This document shows, one piece after another, positions 8,592-15,514 of a stretch of DNA of 34,219 nt; the first letter of the stretch is position 1, and each line of letters begins with the position of its first letter. Origin of the DNA: Ignavibacteriaceae bacterium (GTDB lineage: Bacteria > Bacteroidota > Ignavibacteria > Ignavibacteriales > Ignavibacteriaceae); assembly GCA_031292435.1 (NCBI GenBank), contig JARLHD010000026.1:1-34219 (forward strand), read 5' to 3'. A model generated the notes under the pieces. That model was not told the origin of the DNA, searched no databases, and worked only from the letters and a program-made list of their open reading frames with translations. A program made the position numbers and the translations under genes.

Positions 8592-8804
8592 ATGGAAGGA
8601 ATAGCAAAAAACTATTACAGGATCTATGATGATAAAGAGGAAGAAAATTTTTTTAAGAGCAAGCTTGATCACAAAAAGATAAAGGAGCTGTTAAAGGAAT
8701 TTGAAACCTCACACCAGGAATATTATAATAATGATTTTTTCAGCTTTGTTAAAGAGCATGACCCTGATGCCGACCTGATAAAAGTACAAAGCTTATATTA
8801 TTAA
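8592..8804 (+). CDS. 70-residue charged protein at the end of the etf operon
   Basis: It starts 19 bases after the acyl-CoA dehydrogenase, behind AAAGGTG. The product is highly charged and aromatic-rich: MEGIAKNYYRIYDDKEEENF, then a Lys/Glu-rich helix (DHKKIKELLKEFETSHQEYY) and a tail ending in DADLIKVQSLYY. No signal peptide, membrane span or metal motif is visible. It is probably co-transcribed with etfBA and the dehydrogenase and may be an accessory protein of that complex; no family is recognised. Confidence 0.6.
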   Translation: MEGIAKNYYRIYDDKEEENFFKSKLDHKKIKELLKEFETSHQEYYNNDFFSFVKEHDPDADLIKVQSLYY

Positions 8805-8812
8805 ACCAATTA

Positions 8813-8915
8813 GAGGCTGTTAGAAAAAGCCGGAATTTGAATTCAAGATAAATTTATTATCCCATCCCCACATAATTCAAATTGCAGTTAACAGCCTCTC
8901 CCCCTTTCTTTTTTC
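8813..8915 (+). terminator. Long inverted repeat with pyrimidine tail after the etf operon
   Basis: GAGGCTGTTA at 8813-8822 pairs perfectly with TAACAGCCTC at 8889-8898, and inside it AATTTGAATT at 8834-8843 pairs with AATTCAAATT at 8874-8883. A pyrimidine-rich tract (CCCCCTTTCTTTTTTC) follows. The hairpin lies eight bases after the last etf-operon gene and before a convergent gene, so termination is plausible. The loop is long and the stem interrupted, and the GAGGCTGTTA ends also resemble a small transposon-derived repeat. Confidence 0.45.
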
Positions 8916-9002
8916 AATTGTTTCCCCTTTTTATAACTTGGTTATAGTGTTACGTGATAGCTGATTGAATGGCAATAATAGAACCTGAGAATACGGGCAG
9001 AA

Positions 9003-9455
9003 TTAATTTTCCTTCAGAATATACTCATCATATTCGAGTTCAAAGCGGAGCTTATGTTTGGATTCCTCCTGTGCGAGGGAAAGGAAGAGTTCTTTAAGAA
9101 AAGGCACGTCTGTTTTTTGAGCCAGATTAAGATAGAGCCTGAATGCTGATTTTTCTTTTAACATTGCAAGGATGAGGGCATCCTGGTAGGAAAGATCGAG
9201 AGTAAAATTTCCTGATACAGTATAATCGCTGAGGTTAAGGCTATTTATTTTTTCAGGGGAGAAGGTAAACAATTTCTCTTCCTTAATTTTCATTAAGCGG
9301 GCTTTATGTTTAATCTCTTCCTGAGCGAACTCAATGAAGATTTCTTTCATTTCAGGTTTGACGAGGGCTGAATATTTTGAATAAAATTCGAAAGCGTCCT
9401 GTTCATTAGCGATAGCGAAATTAAGGATATCGTCGAAAGAATTAAACTGTTTCAT
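9003..9455 (-). CDS. Ferritin-like diiron (rubrerythrin-type) protein without rubredoxin domain
   Basis: The 150-residue product has the paired four-helix ferritin-like pattern: Glu18 in ANEQDAFEFY, Glu47 and His50 in AQEEIKH, Glu101 in KEKSAFRLY, and Glu131 and His134 in AQEESKH. These are the two Glu and Glu-x-x-His sets that bind two metals. No CxxC rubredoxin module follows, so it is a short 'erythrin' form. Such proteins detoxify peroxide or handle iron in anaerobes. It begins 19 bases after the stop of the large redox fusion gene on the same strand, so it is the last gene of that operon. Electrons for peroxide reduction might come from the neighbouring flavin/Fe-S complex; that is inference. 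Confidence 0.85.
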   Translation of the reverse strand: MKQFNSFDDILNFAIANEQDAFEFYSKYSALVKPEMKEIFIEFAQEEIKHKARLMKIKEEKLFTFSPEKINSLNLSDYTVSGNFTLDLSYQDALILAMLKEKSAFRLYLNLAQKTDVPFLKELFLSLAQEESKHKLRFELEYDEYILKEN

Positions 9456-9474
9456 AATTATATACCCTTTCTAT

Positions 9475-12400
9475 TTATTGAACATTTTGGAATGCTTTCA
9501 GAAAATCATCTTCAAAATATTTAAATAGATAGTCACATCCATATTTATAATTGCGGTTATTGTCATCATTATCGGTAATGGTGAAATTATATTTCTTAAC
9601 GGGAGGATTGATTTTAGCTTTCTGCAGTCCTGTTGCTATAGCGGCAGTAATATCAGGAATGGATTTATAGCTTATTCTATTGCCGAGGGCAGCTATAATG
9701 GCGATAAGCTGTTCGCAGGAATCCTTTTCAAGTTTTGACTGCATACCCGGGAGGAAGCTTAAGATATATTTCTGAGTATTTGTAAAAGTACCACCAATTT
9801 CAAAAGGAAGAGAAGCCGGGAGAACGAGATCTGCAAGAGCAGCAGTATCCGTAATAAAATAATCACTTACAACCCTGAAAGAGGCCTGATCCATTAAACT
9901 ACGGATTTCATTTTTGTTTACTGCGCAGCCCATAGGATCTTCGCCGAAAATGAAGAGGTTCCTGAGTTTGGAATCAGTGATAATTCCGCCATACTTATTT
10001 AAAGTTCCGCCGAAATCAAGCAGCGGAGAAATTCCCATATCTATAAGTCCCTGGGAATTATTCTTTTCTTTAAGTGAAATAATCCCGCTAGCTGTTTTAC
10101 CAAGTTTACCGGTAATCATTGCGAGGTTGAATATTTCCTGAGATGTATTTGAGGAGAGGTGCTTTTCAGAGAAAACAATAACAGCTTTAATTTCGTCATT
10201 ATAATCATTAACAAATGAAGCAACCTGTTCATTAATGACACCTGCCTGTTCGAGCAACAAATCATAATCAGCAGTAAGAATAATATTGGAGTAGCCCTTG
10301 AAATCGGTAACATTATCTTTAATGAACAATGCATTATACATATTATTCTTAAGGAGATAATAGTTAACGGCTTTAATAAAATGGTAATAAGATTTTACGG
10401 ATAAGACAGAATCGGCTTTTCCGATCATACGGTTCTGGTTATTATCAGTGATGAGGTGAAGGGAAGAATTATGAAGGAAACGGGAATTATTTATCATATA
10501 ACCGACGACCGGGTTCTCATAATTTAATTCCGAACCGATGAGGTAAATCTTATTTACATTATTCAATTCATTCAGGGGAAGGTTAGAAACGGAATTAAAG
10601 AAATAACCTTCTCCCCTGCCGGAATAATGGAAGCTTGAGAGATTATCAGTTTCGACATAATCCTTTGCGAGTTTCTGAATAAGGAACAATTCCTCGTTAG
10701 TAAGGCGTGCGCCTGCATAGAATGCATTCTCATTTGGTTTAGAGGATTTTATTTTAGAAGCAATAAGTGTAAAGGCTTCATTAAAAGTAATTTCTTCAAA
10801 CTTACCATTCACTTTGAGAAGTGGAGCAGTTAAACGCGCACGGTTATTAAGGTAATTGTAACCAAACTTTGCGAAACGGCAGATGTTTGAATCAGAGTTG
10901 ATTAGTCCATTACTTCCTGTAACCCTCATAACAAAACCGCTTTTTTGGTGGATGGTAATTTCACATCCGACGGAGCAATAATTACATATAGTATTGAATG
11001 ATTCAGTTTTTATTGGACCCGGTTTGAACGTAACATTTTCAGTAATAGCGCCTGTGGGACAGGTTGAAATACACATCCCACAAGATTCGCATTCAGTTTC
11101 AGAAAGAGATTCCTTACCGCTTGGGGCAACATAAGTATCGAAACCACGATTGATTAATCCGAGAGCATTTGCATTAACGACCTGGCTGCATATCCTTACA
11201 CAACGGGAGCAGAGGATACATTTATTGTTGTCAATTTCTATGAAAGGGTGTGAGAAATCGATGCGATATTTTTTATAGTCGCCGCCATATTTTGTCTGGA
11301 CAGCTCCATACTCAGTTGAATATTTTTTAAGATCGCAGGTATAATATTCAGTGCAACCACATTCAAGGCATCTTAAGGTTTCTTCATAAGCCTGAGAGTC
11401 AGAATATCCCAATTCAACTTCATTGAAGTTTTTTCTTAGGGAGGCATCGAGAGTGGACATTTCACTGCGAACCTGAGAGGAATAAATTTCCTTATAATCT
11501 TGCGGTTTCTGTTTTTCGAAATTATCTTTTTTACTAAGAAACTCGTAAGGTTCGCCGGTAAGCGGGAGACCTTTTAAATACTGAGTACAGCTTCTTGCGG
11601 CTTTTCTTCCCTGGGCTATTGCCTGGATAAGGGTAGCGGGACCTGTAACAGAATCGCCGGCGGCGAATATATTTTTAATTGAAGTCTGCAGAGTTTTTTT
11701 ATCCGCATCGATATCACCCCATTTAGTAAGAGCAAGTTTTTCATTGAGGTTATTGTTTAGGTCATCGAGGAATTCGACATTGGTTTTCTGTCCAATTGCA
11801 GCGAGAATGATATCCAGTTTAATTTCAAATTCAGAACCTTCGATCTTAACAGGTCTTCTTCTTCCTGAGGCATCAGGTTCACCGAGTTCCATTTTAAAGC
11901 AGGATAAGGATTTTAATTTACCAGATTCATCCATATTTACTTTAGCGGGTGCGGTTAGGAATAAATATTCTATGCCTTCTAGTTTAGATTCATGGATCTC
12001 GATAGGGTTAGCGGGCATTTCTTTTTCTGTCCTGCGGTAGATAACATAAACCTTTTCAGCATTGCAGCGCATGGAAGTCCTACAGCAATCCATTGCAGTA
12101 TTGCCGCCGCCGATAACACCGACATGTTTACCAGAGAAATCATAATGCTGACCAGTCATTTCCATATTACGAAGAAAGTCTATCCCTGGAAGAACATTTT
12201 CAGCTTTATCATTTTCACATCCTATACCGGTTCCAACCTGGGAGCCGATAGTAAGGATGCAGGAATCAAAGTTTTGTTTTATTTCCTTATAACTAATGGA
12301 GGAGCCAAGTTTTTTATTATAATGAATCTTAACACCAAGGTCAGTTATGTTCTTAACTTCCTTATCGATAATTTCGTTGGGCAAGCGGTAAGGGGGGATT

Positions 12401-13107
12401 CCATAACGAAGCATGCCACCGGGGTTGGGAGAGGCTTCAAAGATTTCAGCTTCAATGCCTTCAACTGCGAGATAATATGCGGCAGTTAGTCCAGCAGGAC
12501 CAGCGCCAATAACAGCAGTTTTTTTACCAGTCTTTTGTTTCAGTTCAGGTTTATATGGTTCATCAGAAGCAAGATCGATATCAGAGGCATATCGTTTAAG
12601 GTAATCGATACCGACTCCGTTTTCCTCCAATAAATTTCTTCTGCATGCAACTTCGCATGGGCGGACGCATACTCTGCCGCAAATTGCAGGGAGAGGATTA
12701 ACTTCCTTAATAAGAGCAACTGCTTCTTTATATAACCCTTTATTTATCAGGGAAATATATCCCTGCACATCGACACCTGCGGGACAGGTTTGGCGGCAGG
12801 GGGCCATACAATCAGCATAGTGATTGCTAAGGAGAAGTTCAAGCGCTGTCTTACGTGAATTTCTTACCCTATCATTATCGGTATAGATTTTCATTCCCTC
12901 ATTAACTTTAGTAGAGCAAGCAGGTTGAAGCGATCTCATGCCGACAATCTCGACCACGCACAGATAGCAGGAAGAGAAGGGATCGAGGCGGTTATCATTA
13001 CATAAAGTAGGGATATGCACATTCAATCGTTTGGCAAGGTCGAGAATTGACTCGCCCTTATGAGCCTGAACTATTTTATCATTAAGGATTGCGTTAAGAA
13101 TTTCCAT
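9475..13107 (-). CDS. NuoG-like / NfnB-like (GltD) / molybdopterin-oxidoreductase-like fusion protein
   Basis: The ATG at 13107 is preferred to a TTG at 13113, giving 1210 residues. Domains in order: a [2Fe-2S] ferredoxin (Cys36, 47, 50, 64); a GltD/NfnB-type NADPH oxidoreductase with its own Fe-S cysteines (100, 104, 108, 143, 147, 151, 155), FAD motif GAGPAGL (201-207), NADPH motif GGGNTAMD (333-340) followed by Arg358-Arg359, and AAGDSVTGPATLIQAIAQG; an RCLECGC cysteine cluster (580-591); two 4Fe-4S ferredoxin motifs (630/633/636/640 and 673/676/679/683); and a molybdopterin-oxidoreductase-like domain with a 4Fe-4S site (708, 711, 715, 743). In that last domain the catalytic Cys or Sec is absent (LSSFHYSGRGEGY at 823-835) and the C-terminal cofactor-binding domain is missing. 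It is likely the NADPH- and ferredoxin-reacting subunit of the complex with the two genes upstream. Databases may label it formate dehydrogenase alpha, which the sequence does not support. Confidence 0.85.
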   Translation of the reverse strand: MEILNAILNDKIVQAHKGESILDLAKRLNVHIPTLCNDNRLDPFSSCYLCVVEIVGMRSLQPACSTKVNEGMKIYTDNDRVRNSRKTALELLLSNHYADCMAPCRQTCPAGVDVQGYISLINKGLYKEAVALIKEVNPLPAICGRVCVRPCEVACRRNLLEENGVGIDYLKRYASDIDLASDEPYKPELKQKTGKKTAVIGAGPAGLTAAYYLAVEGIEAEIFEASPNPGGMLRYGIPPYRLPNEIIDKEVKNITDLGVKIHYNKKLGSSISYKEIKQNFDSCILTIGSQVGTGIGCENDKAENVLPGIDFLRNMEMTGQHYDFSGKHVGVIGGGNTAMDCCRTSMRCNAEKVYVIYRRTEKEMPANPIEIHESKLEGIEYLFLTAPAKVNMDESGKLKSLSCFKMELGEPDASGRRRPVKIEGSEFEIKLDIILAAIGQKTNVEFLDDLNNNLNEKLALTKWGDIDADKKTLQTSIKNIFAAGDSVTGPATLIQAIAQGRKAARSCTQYLKGLPLTGEPYEFLSKKDNFEKQKPQDYKEIYSSQVRSEMSTLDASLRKNFNEVELGYSDSQAYEETLRCLECGCTEYYTCDLKKYSTEYGAVQTKYGGDYKKYRIDFSHPFIEIDNNKCILCSRCVRICSQVVNANALGLINRGFDTYVAPSGKESLSETECESCGMCISTCPTGAITENVTFKPGPIKTESFNTICNYCSVGCEITIHQKSGFVMRVTGSNGLINSDSNICRFAKFGYNYLNNRARLTAPLLKVNGKFEEITFNEAFTLIASKIKSSKPNENAFYAGARLTNEELFLIQKLAKDYVETDNLSSFHYSGRGEGYFFNSVSNLPLNELNNVNKIYLIGSELNYENPVVGYMINNSRFLHNSSLHLITDNNQNRMIGKADSVLSVKSYYHFIKAVNYYLLKNNMYNALFIKDNVTDFKGYSNIILTADYDLLLEQAGVINEQVASFVNDYNDEIKAVIVFSEKHLSSNTSQEIFNLAMITGKLGKTASGIISLKEKNNSQGLIDMGISPLLDFGGTLNKYGGIITDSKLRNLFIFGEDPMGCAVNKNEIRSLMDQASFRVVSDYFITDTAALADLVLPASLPFEIGGTFTNTQKYILSFLPGMQSKLEKDSCEQLIAIIAALGNRISYKSIPDITAAIATGLQKAKINPPVKKYNFTITDNDDNNRNYKYGCDYLFKYFEDDFLKAFQNVQ

Positions 13108-13127
13108 GAACAAAATACATTCATATA

Positions 13128-14906
13128 TTAATAGATTTTTATTGCGTCAAATTTACATTTAGAATAACAGTCGCCGCACTTAGTACAAAGTTCCTGGTGT
13201 ATGAAATGGACAACTTTCTTATCACCATCGATTGCGCCGACCGGACAGCCTCTTTTGCAAACGACGCAGCCTGTACATTTATCCGGGATAACCTCATAGG
13301 TAAGAAGTTTCTTACAATAAAGCGACGGGCATTTTTTATCGCGAATATGGGCTTCATATTCGTTTCGGAAATATTTTAAAGTTGTGAGCACAGGGTTAGG
13401 GGCGGAATTTCCCAAGCCGCAGAGTGTAGCATCTTTTATCCGGGTAGCTAATTCCTCAAGTGCGGGGATATCCTCTTCCCTGCCTTCTCCCTGGGTAATT
13501 CTTGTCAATATTTCGAGCATGCGTTTTGTACCGATGCGGCAGAAGGTACATTTGCCACAGGATTCCTTTTGAGTGAAATCCAGGAAGAAACGAGCAACAT
13601 CAACCATACAGGTGGTTTCATCCATAACGACCATACCGCCAGAACCCATGATAGCACCTGTAGCGGTGACTGATTCATAATCGATAGGAGTATCGGATAA
13701 ATATTCAGGAATGCAGCCGCCGGAAGGTCCACCAAGCTGAACGGCTTTGAATTTTTTATCATCGATAATACCACCGCCGAGCTTATAGATAATATCCTTA
13801 ATAGTAATTCCCATCGGGACTTCTACCAATCCCCCGTTCTTTATTTTTCCTGTAAGGGCAAAAACTTTAGTGCCGCGGTTTTTTTCTTTACCATATTGGG
13901 AATAAGCGGCAGGACCATTTAATATAATCCAGGGGATGTTAGCGAAAGTTTCGACATTATTTATATTAGTAGGTTTTTTCCAAAGCCCCTGGACAGCTGG
14001 AAACGGAGGACGTTTACGGGGCATACCGCGCTGCCCTTCGATAGAGGCCATGAGGGCAGTTTCCTCACCACAGACAAAAGCGCCGGCTCCTTCTTTAACT
14101 ATGATATCGAAATCAAAACTTTCGATGCCGAAAAGATTTGTCCCCAGATATTTTCTTTCCCTTGCCTGATTTATAGCAAGGTTGAGTCTTTTAACAGCGA
14201 GCGGATATTCGGCGCGGCAATAAATATATCCATGATTAGCACCTATAGCGTAGGCGCAGATGATCATACCTTCGAGAACCGAATGCGGATCTCCTTCAAG
14301 AACGGAGCGATCCATAAATGCCCCGGGGTCACCTTCATCGGCATTGCACACGATATATTTTTCATCAGATTTAGAATTGCGCGCGAAATTCCATTTCATA
14401 CCGGTTGAAAATCCGGCACCTCCCCTGCCACGGATTCCGGAATCCATAACAGATTTAATTACATCTTCGGGGGGTACTTTTTCTGATGTAATTTTCTTAA
14501 TTGCCTGATACCCACTTTTATTTTCATACTCAGTAATATGTTCTGGATCTATGTTACCGCAGTTACGCAGAGTAATTTTAACCTGTCCATCAAAATAATC
14601 TTTATATGGAGTATCGAACTGATCTGATTTTACGATATATTCTTTGATTGGGGAGAAGTTTACGATATGCTTTTCGATTATCTCATCGATCCTTTTGACA
14701 TCAACTTCACCATAAAGGTAAGAGCCGGTTTCATCAATAATCTCCACGAGAGGTTCACGGAAGCACATTCCGATGCAGCTGGTTTTAGCAAGATCGAAAG
14801 TCAGGTTGTCGGCTTCTTTAATCCTTGCAATTTCGTCATATACTTTCCCGGCGCCGGCGGCAATACCGCAGCTTCCGAGTCCAACAATAATCTTTACGTT
14901 TTCCAT
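13128..14906 (-). CDS. NuoF/HydB-like NADH-binding flavoprotein subunit
   Basis: The 592-residue product has the three-part build of HydB from electron-bifurcating hydrogenases and of NAD-linked formate dehydrogenase beta subunits. Residues 1-80 are a thioredoxin-like [2Fe-2S] domain, in which only three well-placed cysteines are seen (13, 44, 48). Residues 110-530 are the NuoF core with GIRGRGGAGFSTG (157-169) and CNADEGDPGAFMDR (187-200) for FMN/NADH, GAGAFVCGEETAL (273-285), and the Cys450-Cys453-Cys456 plus Cys496 cluster. The C-terminus holds two 4Fe-4S ferredoxin motifs (544/547/550/554 and 574/577/580/584) absent from true complex I NuoF. Its start overlaps the end of the NuoE-like gene by 13 bases, and the large fusion starts 20 bases after its stop. 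Confidence 0.92.
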   Translation of the reverse strand: MENVKIIVGLGSCGIAAGAGKVYDEIARIKEADNLTFDLAKTSCIGMCFREPLVEIIDETGSYLYGEVDVKRIDEIIEKHIVNFSPIKEYIVKSDQFDTPYKDYFDGQVKITLRNCGNIDPEHITEYENKSGYQAIKKITSEKVPPEDVIKSVMDSGIRGRGGAGFSTGMKWNFARNSKSDEKYIVCNADEGDPGAFMDRSVLEGDPHSVLEGMIICAYAIGANHGYIYCRAEYPLAVKRLNLAINQARERKYLGTNLFGIESFDFDIIVKEGAGAFVCGEETALMASIEGQRGMPRKRPPFPAVQGLWKKPTNINNVETFANIPWIILNGPAAYSQYGKEKNRGTKVFALTGKIKNGGLVEVPMGITIKDIIYKLGGGIIDDKKFKAVQLGGPSGGCIPEYLSDTPIDYESVTATGAIMGSGGMVVMDETTCMVDVARFFLDFTQKESCGKCTFCRIGTKRMLEILTRITQGEGREEDIPALEELATRIKDATLCGLGNSAPNPVLTTLKYFRNEYEAHIRDKKCPSLYCKKLLTYEVIPDKCTGCVVCKRGCPVGAIDGDKKVVHFIHQELCTKCGDCYSKCKFDAIKIY

Positions 14907-15463
14907 AATTCCGGTTTGGATTGATTAGGCTTATTATCCAGGGTTTCTTTACGTTTAATATTTTTTACAACTTCGACAGCTTTTTTCCCATTAAGTTTGC
15001 CGAAGGTTTCATCGCCAATCATCATGCAGGGAGCCAGAGAGCAGCAACCAAGGCATGCGACAGATTCAAGGGTGAACAAACGATCCTCAGTTGTTTCACC
15101 ATCCTTTACGTTGAGGAAGGTTTGAATATCTTCAGTAATTTTGGTTGCATTCTGGACATGGCAGGCAGTTCCGTGGCAGACCCTTACAACCACTTTGCCA
15201 ACGGGTTTAAGGCGGAATTGGGCATAGAATGTAGCCACGCCATAAAGATCATTTTTCTTTAATCCTGTTTCGGAGGAAATCTTATCGAACACAGATTTAG
15301 GAATATAGCCATAAATATTCTGAGCACCCTGAAGGAGCGGGATAAGGTTCCCCTGTTTCCCTTTATAGCGTTCGATTACAGGATCGATCAACAACAGGTC
15401 GACATCAAGACCGGGTTCCGATATTCCGGAAGATAATTTTATTCTGGAAACTCTCATATTCAT
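14894..15463 (-). CDS. NuoE-like thioredoxin-fold [2Fe-2S] subunit
   Basis: The product (189 residues from the ATG at 15463) has the NuoE/HydC fold: a helical N-terminal domain (LLQGAQNIYGYIPKSV) followed by GVATFYAQFRLKP and the [2Fe-2S] ligands in C-x4-C and C-x3-C spacing (Cys96 and Cys101 in CHGTAC, Cys137 and Cys141 in CLGCC). A longer frame opens at 15499, but that ATG lies inside the terminator hairpin of the upstream malic enzyme gene, so the starts at 15463 or 15457 are preferred. The subunit works with the NuoF-like protein encoded next to it, which it overlaps by 13 bases; together they form the NADH-reactive arm of the complex. No strong ribosome site is seen. Confidence 0.9.
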   Translation of the reverse strand: MNMRVSRIKLSSGISEPGLDVDLLLIDPVIERYKGKQGNLIPLLQGAQNIYGYIPKSVFDKISSETGLKKNDLYGVATFYAQFRLKPVGKVVVRVCHGTACHVQNATKITEDIQTFLNVKDGETTEDRLFTLESVACLGCCSLAPCMMIGDETFGKLNGKKAVEVVKNIKRKETLDNKPNQSKPELWKT

Positions 15464-15478
15464 TTTAATTGAATTAAT

Positions 15479-15508
15479 AAAAAAGGAGAAGCGGAACATC
15501 TCCCTTTT
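15479..15508 (-). terminator. Rho-independent terminator after maeB
   Basis: On the minus strand, AAAAGGGAGA, a short loop (about TGTTCCGCT), TCTCC and a run of T form a hairpin with one bulged G followed by TTTTTT. It lies just after the malic enzyme stop and before the NuoE-like start, so it separates maeB from the redox operon. Confidence 0.6.
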
Positions 15509-15514
15509 AATTTA

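Noticed and set aside
11992..12489. 165-codon plus-strand frame inside the large redox fusion
   Set aside because: Antisense shadow of a gene with clear domain structure; its own product has no coherent motif.
9475..13107. Formate dehydrogenase alpha subunit or [FeFe]-hydrogenase catalytic subunit
   Set aside because: No Cys/Sec at the molybdenum site, no C-terminal molybdopterin-dinucleotide domain, and none of the H-cluster cysteine motifs are present.
13128..15463. Part of respiratory complex I
   Set aside because: The NuoF-like subunit has two extra C-terminal ferredoxin motifs and an N-terminal thioredoxin-like domain, and no membrane Nuo subunits are nearby.
15464..15499. Upstream start for the NuoE-like gene (ATG at 15499)
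   Set aside because: This ATG sits within the hairpin of the maeB terminator, and the added residues are not NuoE-like.
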